Source: Undibacterium pigrum (GTDB taxonomy: Bacteria > Pseudomonadota > Gammaproteobacteria > Burkholderiales > Burkholderiaceae_D). Taken from it: 64,000 bases of DNA. Positions 26,189 through 35,606 of this stretch are shown one piece after another. The notes below the pieces were generated by a model. That model was given only the letters and a program-made list of their open reading frames with translations. It ran no database searches and was not told the DNA's origin. The DNA lies in NCBI RefSeq assembly GCF_003201815.1, contig NZ_QJKB01000010.1, positions 62,001 through 126,000 of the forward strand, in the 5' to 3' direction. A program made the translations under genes and the position numbers. Every line of letters starts with the position of its first letter. Within the stretch, counting starts at the first letter, position 1.

Positions 26189-29047
26189 CTATTTACTTTT
26201 TTTCAAACGCTCAAGTTCATACTCAGCCAGAGGTCGATACGGCGCAGTCAAAATACCTTTTTCCATTGATCGCTGCAGATACACCATCGCTTTGATCTTG
26301 TTCCCATTGATGATATTCAATTGAGCAATGTAAAAATAAGCCTCTGCCAGATCTGCATCAAGCTCGTCTCCGAGGCGTTTGTGCACCTGCTGCAAAACCT
26401 GTTCTTCGGTTTTCCCTGCAGCACTGCTCGCAGCCAGCATGACACTCAGCCAGTCATCATTGTTATCCATGCTCACAGGCAAACTGGCTTGCGCATTCTG
26501 ACGCCTTAGCGCCAGTTGACGCATGATACTGGCACGCAACCTGGCCTGACTGGCATTGCTTTGTTCTGCTGCAAGAGAAAAACTGTCTGCAGCTTCCCGC
26601 CACTTGCCAAGGCCATACAATGACATGCCACGCAGCATAAATAACTTGCTTTCACCTTGCCCCTGAGACAGCAAACGCGCACTGTCAGCATCACTATTCT
26701 TGAAATCACCCATCGCAAAATAGGCATTCGAGCGGCAGCGTAAATATTCCTGGGTATCAGGCATGTCCTTTTTTACTGCAAGTAAATCTGCATTGGCATC
26801 AGATTTGCGGCCTGTGCGTGCGTAAGCCACAGCACGTTCACAGAGAGCAAGGGTCAGGTTATTGCCATTTGCCCTTGCTTCATTAATCAGACTTGATTTA
26901 CTGCGTATTTCTTCTTCGAGTTGTTCCCTGATTTTCTGTTTCAAAGGCAATTCGGGCTGGTCGCGGGCAGTTTCGCGCAAATCCGTTTTGCGAATTTGAA
27001 CGGCCCCTTCCAGCATGTTGCCTACTTTCCTGGTATCGGCCATAAATTCAACAACGTCTTGCGATGCCACTCTGTCCTTCACGCCATGCAATTCGACAAG
27101 TGCTTTGTAGACGTTTTGTTTGAACGTCAAGGTCTCATTGGCGAAAAATGCCGGATTCTCAATCTTGGCGATGGACGGCGTGTAATTCGCATTTACTTCA
27201 TCGGGCAGCCTGACTTCCAATTCATAGCGTATCAAAGGGACTTGGATTGGTACCGTCAAGGCATGCTTGCGTTTTGGATTCTCTGGAACATAAAAGCGTT
27301 CACGCATATTGGACGCCTGATAACGCATCTGCCATCCCAGAGAATTTTTGACAAATAGCCCGGGTATCTGGAATTTCAATTCGATATTGACGGTATTGGC
27401 CTGACGATTATCAGTAACGACAGGCCCGGATTTTAATTCTGCCTGGGGGTAACGCCTCAGCACCGAGGCTATATAGGCATTTTTCAACTGCTCCCTGGTT
27501 TGACGCGCCAGATAAGAACGTATCTGTTCGGCTTCAACACCAGAATATTGATGGGTAAGCTGAAACTCGGCCACACCATCGAATTTATTCAGTTGTATTT
27601 TTTCCAGGCGGCCATTGATGGTAGTTGTACCCTCTTCATTACGAGGAATAGTAGCGAGTTCGTAAGTATCCTTTTGAATCACCAGCACTTCAGCACCTGC
27701 ATGTACCTGTCCCATATTGACCAAGGGGCCATACTGGGCAGCTCTGGTAGGATCAAGGTAATAGATTTTTCCGTTGACCTTGACCCGTACAATGGCATGA
27801 TCAAATGTCGTCGGTGAAGGCAGCATTTTTCCTGGCATTTTGGGATTGGATGCAGAAATCAATACTGGTGCTGCTTCTATGCCCAGCTTGCGCAAGATAG
27901 TCACCAGCAGCAAAGACTTGTCCTTGCAATCACCGTAACGACGTGTCAGCACTACATCCGGCGGGAAAGGCTTATGAGAATTTTCACCTATGGAAATTGA
28001 CAGATAACGTATCTCGCTCTGTACATAAGCCAGTGCACGTTGAACGGTTTCATCTGAATTGGCCGCGCCGCGCAAACTGGCAACTACCTTATCAAGCTCA
28101 GGGCTGCTAGCATTCACATCGAATAAAGCTTGTGCCCATTGGTTCACTTGTTGCCATTGCGTGAACTCCGAGAACTGTATGAATCTGAACTGGAAAATAT
28201 CGCGCGGCACATAGGGCTCGAACTCTATGGCCTTGACCTGTTCCGCAGACAAAGTAATGATCTTCCTGCCACCAGCCTGCTCTTCCCTGGTCTGGATGCT
28301 ACCACTGCCCTGACCAAGAATACGGTATTTTATCGGCCTGTTGACAGGCGTACTCAGGCGTATGCGCTTGCGTAAGATGGTATAACTGTTATCCCATACC
28401 AGGGTCGAAAAAAAATTGCCATCAAAAACAGGATTCTGACCTGTGGTGGTATAGGCAACATCAACGACATCACCTACCCGTATATCTTCTATAACAACAG
28501 AAGCCGTGACTGACCCGGTAAAAATGCCCGAATCAAGATCACTTTCCATTTGCAAGTAACGAATATCAGCGGTACCAGTCTTATCAAATACCTGGCTGCC
28601 CCGTATCACCCGGATACTATGCAAGCCCACTTTCTGGTACTCAGGATGAAACGGGATTTCTATCCGGCCCACCTGGGTCAACATGGAGGCTTCATTTGCC
28701 TGCATCATGCGATGCACATAGGTACCAGCCTGCTTGTCCACGAAAATCTGTACATCGGACAAACGTACCACCAGTGGTGCGCCAGTAGCGTCTGCAGCTT
28801 GAGGCCCATTATCCTGATCCACCCATGCAGGCACAGGCTCTCCCCGGGTCAGATTTTTTTCAAATCGCTGGGAATCCAATGGTTTCCCACTCGCCAGACT
28901 TTCAGCTTGCAAGGCATGCACAGCACCAACATGCAGCATGTTCAACAGGAATGCAAAGAGAAGGAAACTGAAACTGCTACTGGATTTTTGATGCAGCCTG
29001 ATCAGTTTGAACAGCTTCAACATGGATGAGGAGGTAGATGGCGTCAT
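26189..29047 (-). CDS. DUF3857/transglutaminase-like exported protein with C-terminal TPR region
   Basis: From the first in-frame ATG at 29047 the protein has 952 residues; MLKLFKLIRL at 29023 is an alternative start. A hydrophobic export segment spans about 27-46. Residues about 90-300 match the DUF3857 beta domain. The transglutaminase core follows, with a full Cys-His-Asp triad: C374 (RYGDCKDKS), H417 (FDHAIV) and D432 (YYLDPT). The C-terminal 230 residues are helical TPR-like repeats. Family members are predicted extracytoplasmic proteases or amidases acting on proteins or peptidoglycan peptides. The downstream exported coiled-coil gene may be a partner. The gap 29048-29410 holds only the icd terminator. 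Confidence 0.82.
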   Translation of the reverse strand: MTPSTSSSMLKLFKLIRLHQKSSSSFSFLLFAFLLNMLHVGAVHALQAESLASGKPLDSQRFEKNLTRGEPVPAWVDQDNGPQAADATGAPLVVRLSDVQIFVDKQAGTYVHRMMQANEASMLTQVGRIEIPFHPEYQKVGLHSIRVIRGSQVFDKTGTADIRYLQMESDLDSGIFTGSVTASVVIEDIRVGDVVDVAYTTTGQNPVFDGNFFSTLVWDNSYTILRKRIRLSTPVNRPIKYRILGQGSGSIQTREEQAGGRKIITLSAEQVKAIEFEPYVPRDIFQFRFIQFSEFTQWQQVNQWAQALFDVNASSPELDKVVASLRGAANSDETVQRALAYVQSEIRYLSISIGENSHKPFPPDVVLTRRYGDCKDKSLLLVTILRKLGIEAAPVLISASNPKMPGKMLPSPTTFDHAIVRVKVNGKIYYLDPTRAAQYGPLVNMGQVHAGAEVLVIQKDTYELATIPRNEEGTTTINGRLEKIQLNKFDGVAEFQLTHQYSGVEAEQIRSYLARQTREQLKNAYIASVLRRYPQAELKSGPVVTDNRQANTVNIELKFQIPGLFVKNSLGWQMRYQASNMRERFYVPENPKRKHALTVPIQVPLIRYELEVRLPDEVNANYTPSIAKIENPAFFANETLTFKQNVYKALVELHGVKDRVASQDVVEFMADTRKVGNMLEGAVQIRKTDLRETARDQPELPLKQKIREQLEEEIRSKSSLINEARANGNNLTLALCERAVAYARTGRKSDANADLLAVKKDMPDTQEYLRCRSNAYFAMGDFKNSDADSARLLSQGQGESKLFMLRGMSLYGLGKWREAADSFSLAAEQSNASQARLRASIMRQLALRRQNAQASLPVSMDNNDDWLSVMLAASSAAGKTEEQVLQQVHKRLGDELDADLAEAYFYIAQLNIINGNKIKAMVYLQRSMEKGILTAPYRPLAEYELERLKKSK

Positions 29048-29319
29048 AAGTATGCAATGCACGGTTCATTTGCTTGAAATCCATCATCAAGAAAAGTGAA
29101 TAGCATTGTGCCGTCATAAGCCAGGAGAACAAGGACCAGATCGATCACCTATGAGCCCCGAAGCAAAGATCCAACAAGCTGTGCTTACCTTGAAAATCAA
29201 CTTCGAGATTTGTTTTTCGCCTTGATTCTATCAGAAGCAAATATCGCTTTGTTAAAAACTGTGGCGATGAAATGCCTCAAAAAAACCAACTTCTCCAGCA
29301 AAACATGGATGGAACCGTA

Positions 29320-29355
29320 AAAGAAAAAGCCCCTTGCTTAACACAAGGGGCTTTT
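29320..29355 (-). terminator. Rho-independent terminator of icd
   Basis: Arms agcccctt (29329-29336) and aaggggct (29345-29352) with flanking pairs are followed on the minus strand by TTTTTCTTTTA. It lies about 60 bases after the icd stop. Confidence 0.85.
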
Positions 29356-29410
29356 CGATATCTTCGCTCACCTGTCTGGAATTTATTCCAGCCAGAAGTC
29401 AAGATTCTGA

Positions 29411-30664
29411 TTACATATTTTCTATCATGACGTCGCCGAAACCGGAGCAAGACACTTGTGTTGCGCCTTCCATCAGACGTGCGAAATCATAAGTGACTTT
29501 CTTGGCAGTGATGGCTTTTTCTGTCGCGCTGATCAACAGATCAGCTGCTTCCAGCCAGCCCATGTGACGCAACATCATTTCTGCGGACAAGATCAGGGAA
29601 CCTGGGTTCACATAGTCTTTACCGGCATACTTGGGTGCTGTACCATGAGTTGCTTCAAACATGGCGATAGAGTCAGACAGGTTCGCGCCTGGAGCAATAC
29701 CGATACCACCAACCTGAGCTGCCAGCGCGTCAGAGATATAGTCGCCGTTCAGGTTCAGTGTAGCGATAACGCTGTACTCTGCCGGGCGCAACAGGATTTG
29801 CTGCAAGAATGCATCAGCGATGGAATCCTTAACAGTGATTTCTTTACCTGTTTTTGGATTCTTGAATTTGCACCATGGGCCGCCGTCGATCAGTTCAGCA
29901 CCGAATTCTTTTTGTGCCAGAGCATATGCCCAGTCACGGAAACCACCTTCGGTGTACTTCATGATGTTGCCTTTGTGGACGATAGTCACAGATGGCTTGT
30001 CATTGTCGATAGCGTACTGGATCGCTTTGCGTACCAGACGTTCTGTACCTTCGCGGGATACTGGCTTGACGCCGATACCTGAAGTTTCTGGGAAACGGAT
30101 TTTCTTGACGCCCATTTCTTCTGTCAGGAACTTGATCAGTTTTTTAACCTGGTCAGAGCCTTCAGCGAATTCGATACCAGCATAGATATCTTCAGAGTTT
30201 TCACGGAAGATGACCATGTCTGTTTTTTCTGGCTCACGCACTGGGGATGGCACGCCTTTGAAATAACGCACTGGGCGCAGGCAGACATACAGGTCCAGCT
30301 CTTGACGCAGGGCCACGTTCAGGGAACGGATGCCGCCGCCAACTGGCGTAGTCAATGGGCCTTTGATGGAAACAACGTAGTCTTTCAAGACTTTCAGTGT
30401 TTCTTCTGGCAACCAGACATCAGGACCGTATACTTTAGTGGATTTTTCACCTGCATAGATTTCCATCCAGCTGATTTTGCGCTTGCCTGCGTAGGCTTTA
30501 GCTACAGCCGCATCAACGACCTTGATCATGACCGGGCTGATATCAACACCAGTACCATCGCCTTCGATAAAAGGGATGATAGGATTGTCAGGAACATTCA
30601 ATGAAAAGTCAGCATTGACGGTAATTTGTTTACCTTCAGCAGGTACTTGAATATGTTGATACAT
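29411..30664 (-). CDS. icd: Isocitrate dehydrogenase (NADP+)
   Basis: Icd oxidatively decarboxylates isocitrate to 2-oxoglutarate in the TCA cycle. The 417-residue length and sequence match the E. coli-type homodimer: [10 protein letters not shown] near the start, and [13 protein letters not shown] with Ser114, the position phosphorylated by AceK in enteric bacteria. The substrate loop [13 protein letters not shown] and the nucleotide-binding GTAPKYAG segment are present. A GGAGAAAA ribosome site lies before the ATG. It is divergent from rluE. Confidence 0.98.
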   Translation of the reverse strand: MYQHIQVPAEGKQITVNADFSLNVPDNPIIPFIEGDGTGVDISPVMIKVVDAAVAKAYAGKRKISWMEIYAGEKSTKVYGPDVWLPEETLKVLKDYVVSIKGPLTTPVGGGIRSLNVALRQELDLYVCLRPVRYFKGVPSPVREPEKTDMVIFRENSEDIYAGIEFAEGSDQVKKLIKFLTEEMGVKKIRFPETSGIGVKPVSREGTERLVRKAIQYAIDNDKPSVTIVHKGNIMKYTEGGFRDWAYALAQKEFGAELIDGGPWCKFKNPKTGKEITVKDSIADAFLQQILLRPAEYSVIATLNLNGDYISDALAAQVGGIGIAPGANLSDSIAMFEATHGTAPKYAGKDYVNPGSLILSAEMMLRHMGWLEAADLLISATEKAITAKKVTYDFARLMEGATQVSCSGFGDVMIENM

Positions 30665-31061
30665 CGTTTTCTCCGTGGTTGGGCGATCAAGCGGGTCACG
30701 CTTTTCTCATCATCTGCCTTGCGTATTTATATTTTATAGAGCAATCACTCTTCTATAAGACACAAGACCATCTTTTCGTATTATGCACTACTATTTTACC
30801 GTATGCCATCAGTTTGTCAGCTTGCTGGCCTCACGGATGCTTCGGTTTTCACGTACTGCGCTATTTGAAAATACAAAATGGCAAGTTCATGGCAATCTTG
30901 CTCATCCTGGCCAGAGACATCGTGATAATGCAGAAAACCATTACTCATATCCCATCTGCCATTCTTTTGTATGCGCGCTATATTCTACCTAACTTGTACT
31001 ACCTGACTGAGAATGCAATGCGGCAGATTCCATCATTGCATTTTACGGTTACCATATTGCC
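30665..31061. other. Intergenic region between divergent icd and rluE
   Basis: This stretch of nearly 400 bases is AT-rich and must hold the promoters of both genes. I saw no convincing coding sequence, repeat or RNA gene in it. Open frames here lack ribosome sites and plausible composition. Confidence 0.5.
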
Positions 31062-31607
31062 ATGAAACTGATTTTACTCAACAAACCATTTAATGTGATG
31101 TGCCAGTTTTCGGCACACCCCAGCCGCCCTACCCTGGCTGACTATATCAAGATCCCGCACATCTATCCGGCTGGCAGGCTGGATGCAGATAGTGAAGGAC
31201 TGATATTACTGACTGATGACGGACAATTACAAAACCGCATCAGCCACCCTGAACACAAGCAAGCCAAGACTTATCTGGTGCAAGTCGAAGGCACACCCAC
31301 CAAGGAAGCATTGGAGAAACTGCGCCAGCCCATGGACCTGGGTGATTTTATTACCCAGCCCTGCATCGTCAAGCATATACATCCACCAGAATGGCTGTGG
31401 CCACGCAACCCGCCAGTACGCGAACGGGCAAACATACCAACCAGCTGGCTATGCCTGATTTTATCTGAAGGGAAAAATCGCCAGGTCAGGCGCATGACGG
31501 CAGCGGCAGGCTTGCCTACACTGCGCCTGATCAGGACCAGCATAGGTGGTTTTTCACTGGAAACCCATCCCATGTTACCCGGCGAATGGCAGGAAGTTAA
31601 AATTTAA
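31062..31607 (+). CDS. rluE: RluE-type 23S rRNA pseudouridine synthase
   Basis: The 181-residue protein belongs to the RsuA/RluB/RluE group, which isomerises specific uridines in ribosomal RNA. It lacks an S4 domain, as RluE does. The catalytic motif [14 protein letters not shown] has the essential D41. The later segment [23 protein letters not shown] is diagnostic of the family. By homology RluE modifies U2457 of 23S rRNA (E. coli numbering). The neighbouring icd gene is a common betaproteobacterial context. Confidence 0.92.
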   Translation: MKLILLNKPFNVMCQFSAHPSRPTLADYIKIPHIYPAGRLDADSEGLILLTDDGQLQNRISHPEHKQAKTYLVQVEGTPTKEALEKLRQPMDLGDFITQPCIVKHIHPPEWLWPRNPPVRERANIPTSWLCLILSEGKNRQVRRMTAAAGLPTLRLIRTSIGGFSLETHPMLPGEWQEVKI

Positions 31608-31704
31608 ACAATGTTTGCACAGAAATTCAGAAAAAAATCCATAATCCTTATAAATTAATTAGAATTCTTGTCAACGCCCAATTCACCGGTAGCGTTGTTT
31701 GCCT

Positions 31705-31720
31705 TGATTCAAGTGAATCA
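31705..31720. promoter_or_regulatory. Palindromic operator-like site before the small Ala/Lys-rich gene
   Basis: Arms tgattca (31705-31711) and tgaatca (31714-31720) flank 2 bases. The site lies about 33 bases before the small gene's ATG, close to where its transcript would start. The binding protein is unknown. Confidence 0.35.
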
Positions 31721-31752
31721 TTCTTAACCGATACTTTATGAAGGACACGAAA

Positions 31753-31929
31753 ATGAAAAAATTGATCGCCGCTCTGGTTGCAGGTCTGTTTGCTTCTGCT
31801 GCTTTCGCCCAGGCACCCGCTCCTTCAGCCTCCGCTGCAGCATCCACTGCTGCCTCCAAGCCAGCAAAAAAAGCGAAGAAAGCTAAAAAAGCTAAAGCTG
31901 CATCTGCATCCGCTTCTGCATCCATGTAA
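31753..31929 (+). CDS. Tiny exported Ala/Lys-rich protein
   Basis: The start MKKLIAALVAGLFASAAFAQ at 31753 has AGGA 8 bases upstream and is preferred over the ATG 15 bases earlier. The 58-residue product is a classic signal peptide cleaved at AFA-Q, leaving a mature peptide of about 38 residues. That peptide is almost wholly Ala, Ser, Pro and Lys, with an AKKAKKAKKAK core. The composition resembles eukaryotic histone H1 tails and acid-shock-type bacterial peptides. A good terminator follows, so this is a stand-alone gene. The function is unknown; a cationic periplasmic peptide is likely. Confidence 0.7.
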   Translation: MKKLIAALVAGLFASAAFAQAPAPSASAAASTAASKPAKKAKKAKKAKAASASASASM

Positions 31930-31953
31930 ATCTGTCGCTAGCAGCTCAGAAGC

Positions 31954-31984
31954 AAGGCAGGCTTACCCCCTGCCTTTTTTTTGC
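31954..31984 (+). terminator. Rho-independent terminator of the small Ala/Lys-rich gene
   Basis: Arms ggcagg (31956-31961) and cctgcc (31969-31974) are followed by eight T residues, about 25 bases after the stop. Confidence 0.82.
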
Positions 31985-32069
31985 GCCTGAAATTTTGTAT
32001 CAGGAATTTTGAACGACAGTTATAGAACAGGCATCAAAAGCCCAAATCAACAATCTGCTCCGAAAAAGG

Positions 32070-32100
32070 CAAAAGCCGCAATAAATTGCGGCTTTTTTTC
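32070..32100 (-). terminator. Terminator of rpsT
   Basis: Arms agccgcaa and ttgcggct (within 32074-32092) have a 3-base loop. The minus-strand tail is TTTTGCCTTTTT. The plus-strand side ends in seven T residues, so it can act both ways. Confidence 0.75.
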
Positions 32101-32154
32101 ACTTCAGGCGTCAGTGCCGTAGCACTGACTTACAGCTTTAGAAGCAGGCTTGAA

Positions 32155-32418
32155 TTAAGCCAGTGCTTTCAAAGCAGATGCCAGACGGCTCTTATGGCGA
32201 GCTGCCTTGTTTTTGTGAATGATTTTCTTGTCAGCGATACGGTCGATAACCGATACGGAGCTTTGGAAAATTGTTGCTGCAGCAGCTTTGTCACCAGCTT
32301 CGATTGCTTTACGAACAGCTTTGATTGCTGTGCGCAGCGTGGAGCGCTGGCTGGAGTTGTGTGCATTTTGTTTAACTGCTTGACGAGCACGTTTGCGTGC
32401 TTGTGCGGTATTTGCCAT
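32155..32418 (-). CDS. rpsT: 30S ribosomal protein S20
   Basis: S20 is a small basic protein that binds 16S rRNA in the body of the 30S subunit. The 87-residue sequence opens [21 protein letters not shown], and the helical [19 protein letters not shown] and [15 protein letters not shown] segments are typical. AGGA lies upstream of the ATG. It is transcribed alone. Confidence 0.98.
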   Translation of the reverse strand: MANTAQARKRARQAVKQNAHNSSQRSTLRTAIKAVRKAIEAGDKAAAATIFQSSVSVIDRIADKKIIHKNKAARHKSRLASALKALA

Positions 32419-32717
32419 GAGATTTCCTAAACGTGGTCAAAGCGACGAGGTCAAAACATTTGATTTAAATGCCACGCCGCAAAAATTCTATACAGCTTTG
32501 CAGTATAACCGGATTTATTTTTGATAGCAAGCATTCCTGTCGATTCTTGCAACAGGCATGCATATTTCTGCTGTTCCAGCGAAATTTGCGCAACTGTCAT
32601 GCTCAAAATCTGCACGACTGTATCTATGCGACTGGTGGTGGGGATGCAAAACTAAGCGAAGCATGATTTTACTATCAATGCCATTTCTCTGCCGACACTA
32701 CCGCAAAAAGGATGAAT
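32419..32717. other. Intergenic region between rpsT and the GNAT gene
   Basis: About 300 bases hold the rpsT promoter on the minus strand and the GNAT promoter on the plus strand. Small open frames here have no ribosome site or recognisable product, and no structured element stood out. Confidence 0.45.
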
Positions 32718-33311
32718 ATGCACTGCAAGCCGATGACCTTAAAGGGAAAACATGTCACTCTGGAAGCGCTGGAACAGCATCACCTGGCTGATATCCAGAA
32801 TGCCGCAGCCGATGGCGAGTTATGGAAACTGTTTTTTACCTCAGTCCCCCCCCCTGATAATACTCAAAACTGGCTGAATATCGCCCTGGAGATGCAACAA
32901 CAGCAAAAAGCCGTGCCCTTTGTCGTTCGTGAAAATGCGACTGGCCAGATAGTCGGTGCCACCAGATACTGTAATATGGATATCAATAACAAGCGCCTGG
33001 AGATAGGCTATACCTGGTATGCGCAGCGGGTGCAGCGCAGCCCGGTGAATACCGAATGCAAGCTGCTGTTGCTGGGCCATGCCTTTGAAGAGTTTGGCTG
33101 CATCGCTGTTGAATTCCGCACTGACTGGTTCAACCGTCGTTCACAGGCGGCAATAGAACGACTGGGCGCCAAGCGCGATGCGGTTTTGCGCAACCACATG
33201 ATTTTGCCTGATGGCCGCATCCGTGATACGGTTGTATACAGCATCCTGAATTCTGAATGGGCAGGTGTCAAAAAGAACTTGCAATACATGCAAACCAAAT
33301 ACGAAGCGTAA
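32718..33311 (+). CDS. GNAT family N-acetyltransferase (RimJ/RimL-like)
   Basis: The ATG at 32718 has an AAGGA site 5 bases upstream; another ATG lies 6 bases earlier. The protein is about 197 residues and matches the RimJ/RimL branch: an N-terminal LKGKHVTLEALEQHHL, a central beta strand IGYTWYAQRVQRSPVNTE that stands where acetyl-CoA binds, and the C-terminal RTDWFNRRSQAAIERLGAK motif. It probably acetylates an N-terminal or small-molecule amine in the cytosol. The substrate is not known. The CoxE/VWA gene follows after 41 bp and could be co-transcribed. Confidence 0.85.
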   Translation: MHCKPMTLKGKHVTLEALEQHHLADIQNAAADGELWKLFFTSVPPPDNTQNWLNIALEMQQQQKAVPFVVRENATGQIVGATRYCNMDINNKRLEIGYTWYAQRVQRSPVNTECKLLLLGHAFEEFGCIAVEFRTDWFNRRSQAAIERLGAKRDAVLRNHMILPDGRIRDTVVYSILNSEWAGVKKNLQYMQTKYEA

Positions 33312-33352
33312 TATAAGAAGCGCAATACTAGTAAGCGAATGGAGAATGACAA

Positions 33353-34522
33353 GTGCTGATCGATTTTTTCTTTACCCTGAAAGACGCCAAGATTCCGGTA
33401 TCCATCAAGGAATTTCTGATGCTGCTGGAAGCCATGGAAAAAGGTCTGGTCAGCATGTCACTCGACGATTTTTATTTCCTCTCGCGCACCATCATGGTCA
33501 AGGATGAGGCGCATTATGACAAGTTCGACAAAGCCTTTGGTCTGTACTTCAAGGGTATAGACACTATCTTTGAAAAACGCCCCGACATCCCCCTGGACTG
33601 GCTCACAAAGCGCATGGAACGCGAACTGACGGATGAGCAAAAAGCCGCCATCGAAAAATTTGGCTATGACAAGCTGATGGACAGGCTACAGGAATTGCTC
33701 AAAGAACAAAAAGAGCGACATGAAGGTGGCAACAAGTGGATAGGCACTGGTGGTACATCTGCCTTTGGTAATGGCGGCACCAATCCTGAAGGCATACGCA
33801 TAGGCGGCAAAGGTGGTGGTCGCAGTGCCGTCAAGGTGTGGGAAGCGCGCGCCTTTCGCGATTATGATGCTGAACGCGAACTCGGCACCCGCAATATCAA
33901 GGTTGCCCTGCGCCGCCTGCGTAAATTCGCCCGTCAGGGTGCAGAAGAAGAACTGGCACTGGACGCCACCATCAAGGCCACTGCCAACAATGCTGGTTAC
34001 CTCGACATCAAGATGCAGCCTGAGCGCAAGAACAATATCAAAGTACTCATGTTGCTGGACGTAGGTGGCACCATGGATGACCACATCGCCCAGACTGAAG
34101 AATTATTCTCTGCCGCCAAGACAGAATTCAAGAATATGGAGTTCTTTTATTTCCACAATTGCGTCTATGACTACCTGTGGAAAAACAACCGCCGTCGCCA
34201 TGCAGAAAAATTCCCGACCTGGGATGTCTTGCGCAAATACACGCCCGACACCAAGGTCATTTTCGTTGGCGACGCCACCATGAGTCCCTATGAAATCCTG
34301 CAGGCTGGCGGCTCTGTTGAATACAACAATGAAGAAGCCGGGGCGACCTGGCTGCAGCGGTTTACGTCGGCCTTCCCGAAATACATCTGGCTGAATCCTG
34401 AACCGGAAGGCCTGTGGCAATACCGTCAGTCTATCTCTGTCATCAAGCAGATTATGAGTAACCGCATGTTTCCGGTAACGATAGAGGGTCTGGAGCGGGG
34501 AATGAGGCTATTAAGTAAGTAA
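33353..34522 (+). CDS. VWA domain protein of the CoxE-like family
   Basis: The GTG start has GGAG 8 bases upstream, and the product has 389 residues. The N-terminal 100 residues are helical; a Gly-rich linker (about 125-160) leads into a basic, Arg-rich segment. The C-terminal VWA domain begins MLLDVGGTM, with D236 and T240 in the metal-site motif (D-x-G-x-T instead of the usual DxSxS), and contains VGDATMSPYE. CoxE-type proteins usually work with a MoxR-family AAA+ ATPase to insert metals or remodel complexes. No MoxR gene is adjacent, so the partner must be elsewhere. Function inferred from family only. Confidence 0.82.
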   Translation: MLIDFFFTLKDAKIPVSIKEFLMLLEAMEKGLVSMSLDDFYFLSRTIMVKDEAHYDKFDKAFGLYFKGIDTIFEKRPDIPLDWLTKRMERELTDEQKAAIEKFGYDKLMDRLQELLKEQKERHEGGNKWIGTGGTSAFGNGGTNPEGIRIGGKGGGRSAVKVWEARAFRDYDAERELGTRNIKVALRRLRKFARQGAEEELALDATIKATANNAGYLDIKMQPERKNNIKVLMLLDVGGTMDDHIAQTEELFSAAKTEFKNMEFFYFHNCVYDYLWKNNRRRHAEKFPTWDVLRKYTPDTKVIFVGDATMSPYEILQAGGSVEYNNEEAGATWLQRFTSAFPKYIWLNPEPEGLWQYRQSISVIKQIMSNRMFPVTIEGLERGMRLLSK

Positions 34523-34539
34523 CAGCAGACCAGAAAACA

Positions 34540-34575
34540 AACTTTGCCAGGCTACACTGGCAAAGTTTTCTTTTA
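34540..34575. terminator. Bidirectional terminator between the VWA gene and the pseudo-receiver gene
   Basis: Arms ctttgccag (34542-34550) and ctggcaaag (34557-34565) are followed by TTTTCTTTT on the plus strand and TTTGTTTTC on the minus strand. Confidence 0.8.
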
Positions 34576-34628
34576 TCGGGTCGTGGAGATGCGATTAAGC
34601 TGAGGACGAGATGGGTACTGCGCTACGT

Positions 34629-35456
34629 TCAGCGCAACTGCAAAAACTTCTGTATCGTTGACAAAACCTGCTTCCTCGACAAAGGCTTGGTCAAAAAGCC
34701 TTCACAGCCTGCCTGTTGCGCATTTGCAACCTTATAATTAAAGCTCTTATCCACCAGAAAGATTACAGTCGTCCTGCGGTCTGTATTCTGCTTTTTTAAC
34801 TCGGCACACAGGCGGTAAGGGTCAATATCTGGCGTAGAAGAATTAATCATCGTCATGGCGTGACGATTATTTTTATCCAGCATCAAGGCGCTGCGCTCAT
34901 CTGTTGCCAGTGTCACGGTGATGCCATATTTATCCATGATCATGGCGACATACTCGCGAAAACGTATGTCCTTGTCGACGATCATGATGCCGCCCCTGGG
35001 CACACTGGGCCTGCGCATCTTTTGATATTCGGCGGGATCGGTCAGGTCAAGATCAAGACGTTCGCGGCGGCGGCGCTCAGGCACAGCCACTTCGCCAAAG
35101 GCACTTAGGGTGGTCAGCAAAAGCTGGCGGCGGTCTATCAGTTCATCGAGAACGTCGAACAGCTTGCGCCAGCGTATAGGGCGTGGCATGGACTGATAAT
35201 GCAAATTGACTTCAGTCTTGCCAATGAGCAATACAGGCTGTGCTCCGCCCAGATTGAGGTCGGACAGGGTAGCCAGTGCTTTTAAATCTTCTGCGTTGAC
35301 AATATGAATGTCAGGATCTTGTAAACTACCAGTTTTTAAAACCAGATAGCGATAACCCTTCTCGCGGAGAACGGCAAGAACGGTTGAGAAGGTTTCTTCC
35401 TCTTTTGGAGAAAATCCAAGCAGTCGGATCGCGATCGTTGGAGTTTTTGTTGGCAT
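34629..35456 (-). CDS. Regulator with a C-terminal pseudo-receiver domain
   Basis: The 275-residue protein has an N-terminal half (1-140) of unrecognised family and a C-terminal receiver-like fold (about 155-275). The receiver keeps the acidic start (MIVDKD) and the Lys of FLTKPLS. The phospho-acceptor position is replaced: the usual LMDxxMP reads TMINSSTPD, with Asn where Asp should be. Phosphorylation at the normal site therefore looks impossible, as in other pseudo-receivers that act by binding or dimerising. A basic ERRRRER stretch near 127 links the halves. It is divergent from parE with inverted repeats between them. Targets are unknown. Confidence 0.7.
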   Translation of the reverse strand: MPTKTPTIAIRLLGFSPKEEETFSTVLAVLREKGYRYLVLKTGSLQDPDIHIVNAEDLKALATLSDLNLGGAQPVLLIGKTEVNLHYQSMPRPIRWRKLFDVLDELIDRRQLLLTTLSAFGEVAVPERRRRERLDLDLTDPAEYQKMRRPSVPRGGIMIVDKDIRFREYVAMIMDKYGITVTLATDERSALMLDKNNRHAMTMINSSTPDIDPYRLCAELKKQNTDRRTTVIFLVDKSFNYKVANAQQAGCEGFLTKPLSRKQVLSTIQKFLQLR

Positions 35457-35473
35457 CGTTTTTCCATCTTACA

Positions 35474-35511
35474 CATTGCAGCTTCGATCATTGCAGCTAC
35501 AATAGCTGCAA
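35474..35511. promoter_or_regulatory. Cluster of TTGCAGCT-type repeats between the pseudo-receiver gene and parE
   Basis: A perfect inverted repeat (ttgcagcta at 35491-35499 and tagctgcaa at 35503-35511, spacer 3) is joined by a direct copy of cattgcagct (35474-35483 and 35489-35498, 15 bases apart). It lies 18-55 bases upstream of the regulator ATG and about 95 bases before parE, so a protein bound here could control both. Confidence 0.45.
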
Positions 35512-35606
35512 AAACGCTGCAAGAATACAGCTTAATTCTGCCAGCCTCGCAAAAAAATTGCAAAACATCATCAAAAAATTAACCAAAACAACAGATTTTC
35601 ATTCGC

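Noticed and set aside
30679..31065. 128-codon open frame between icd and rluE
   Set aside because: It spans the divergent promoter region, lacks a ribosome site and overlaps the rluE start.
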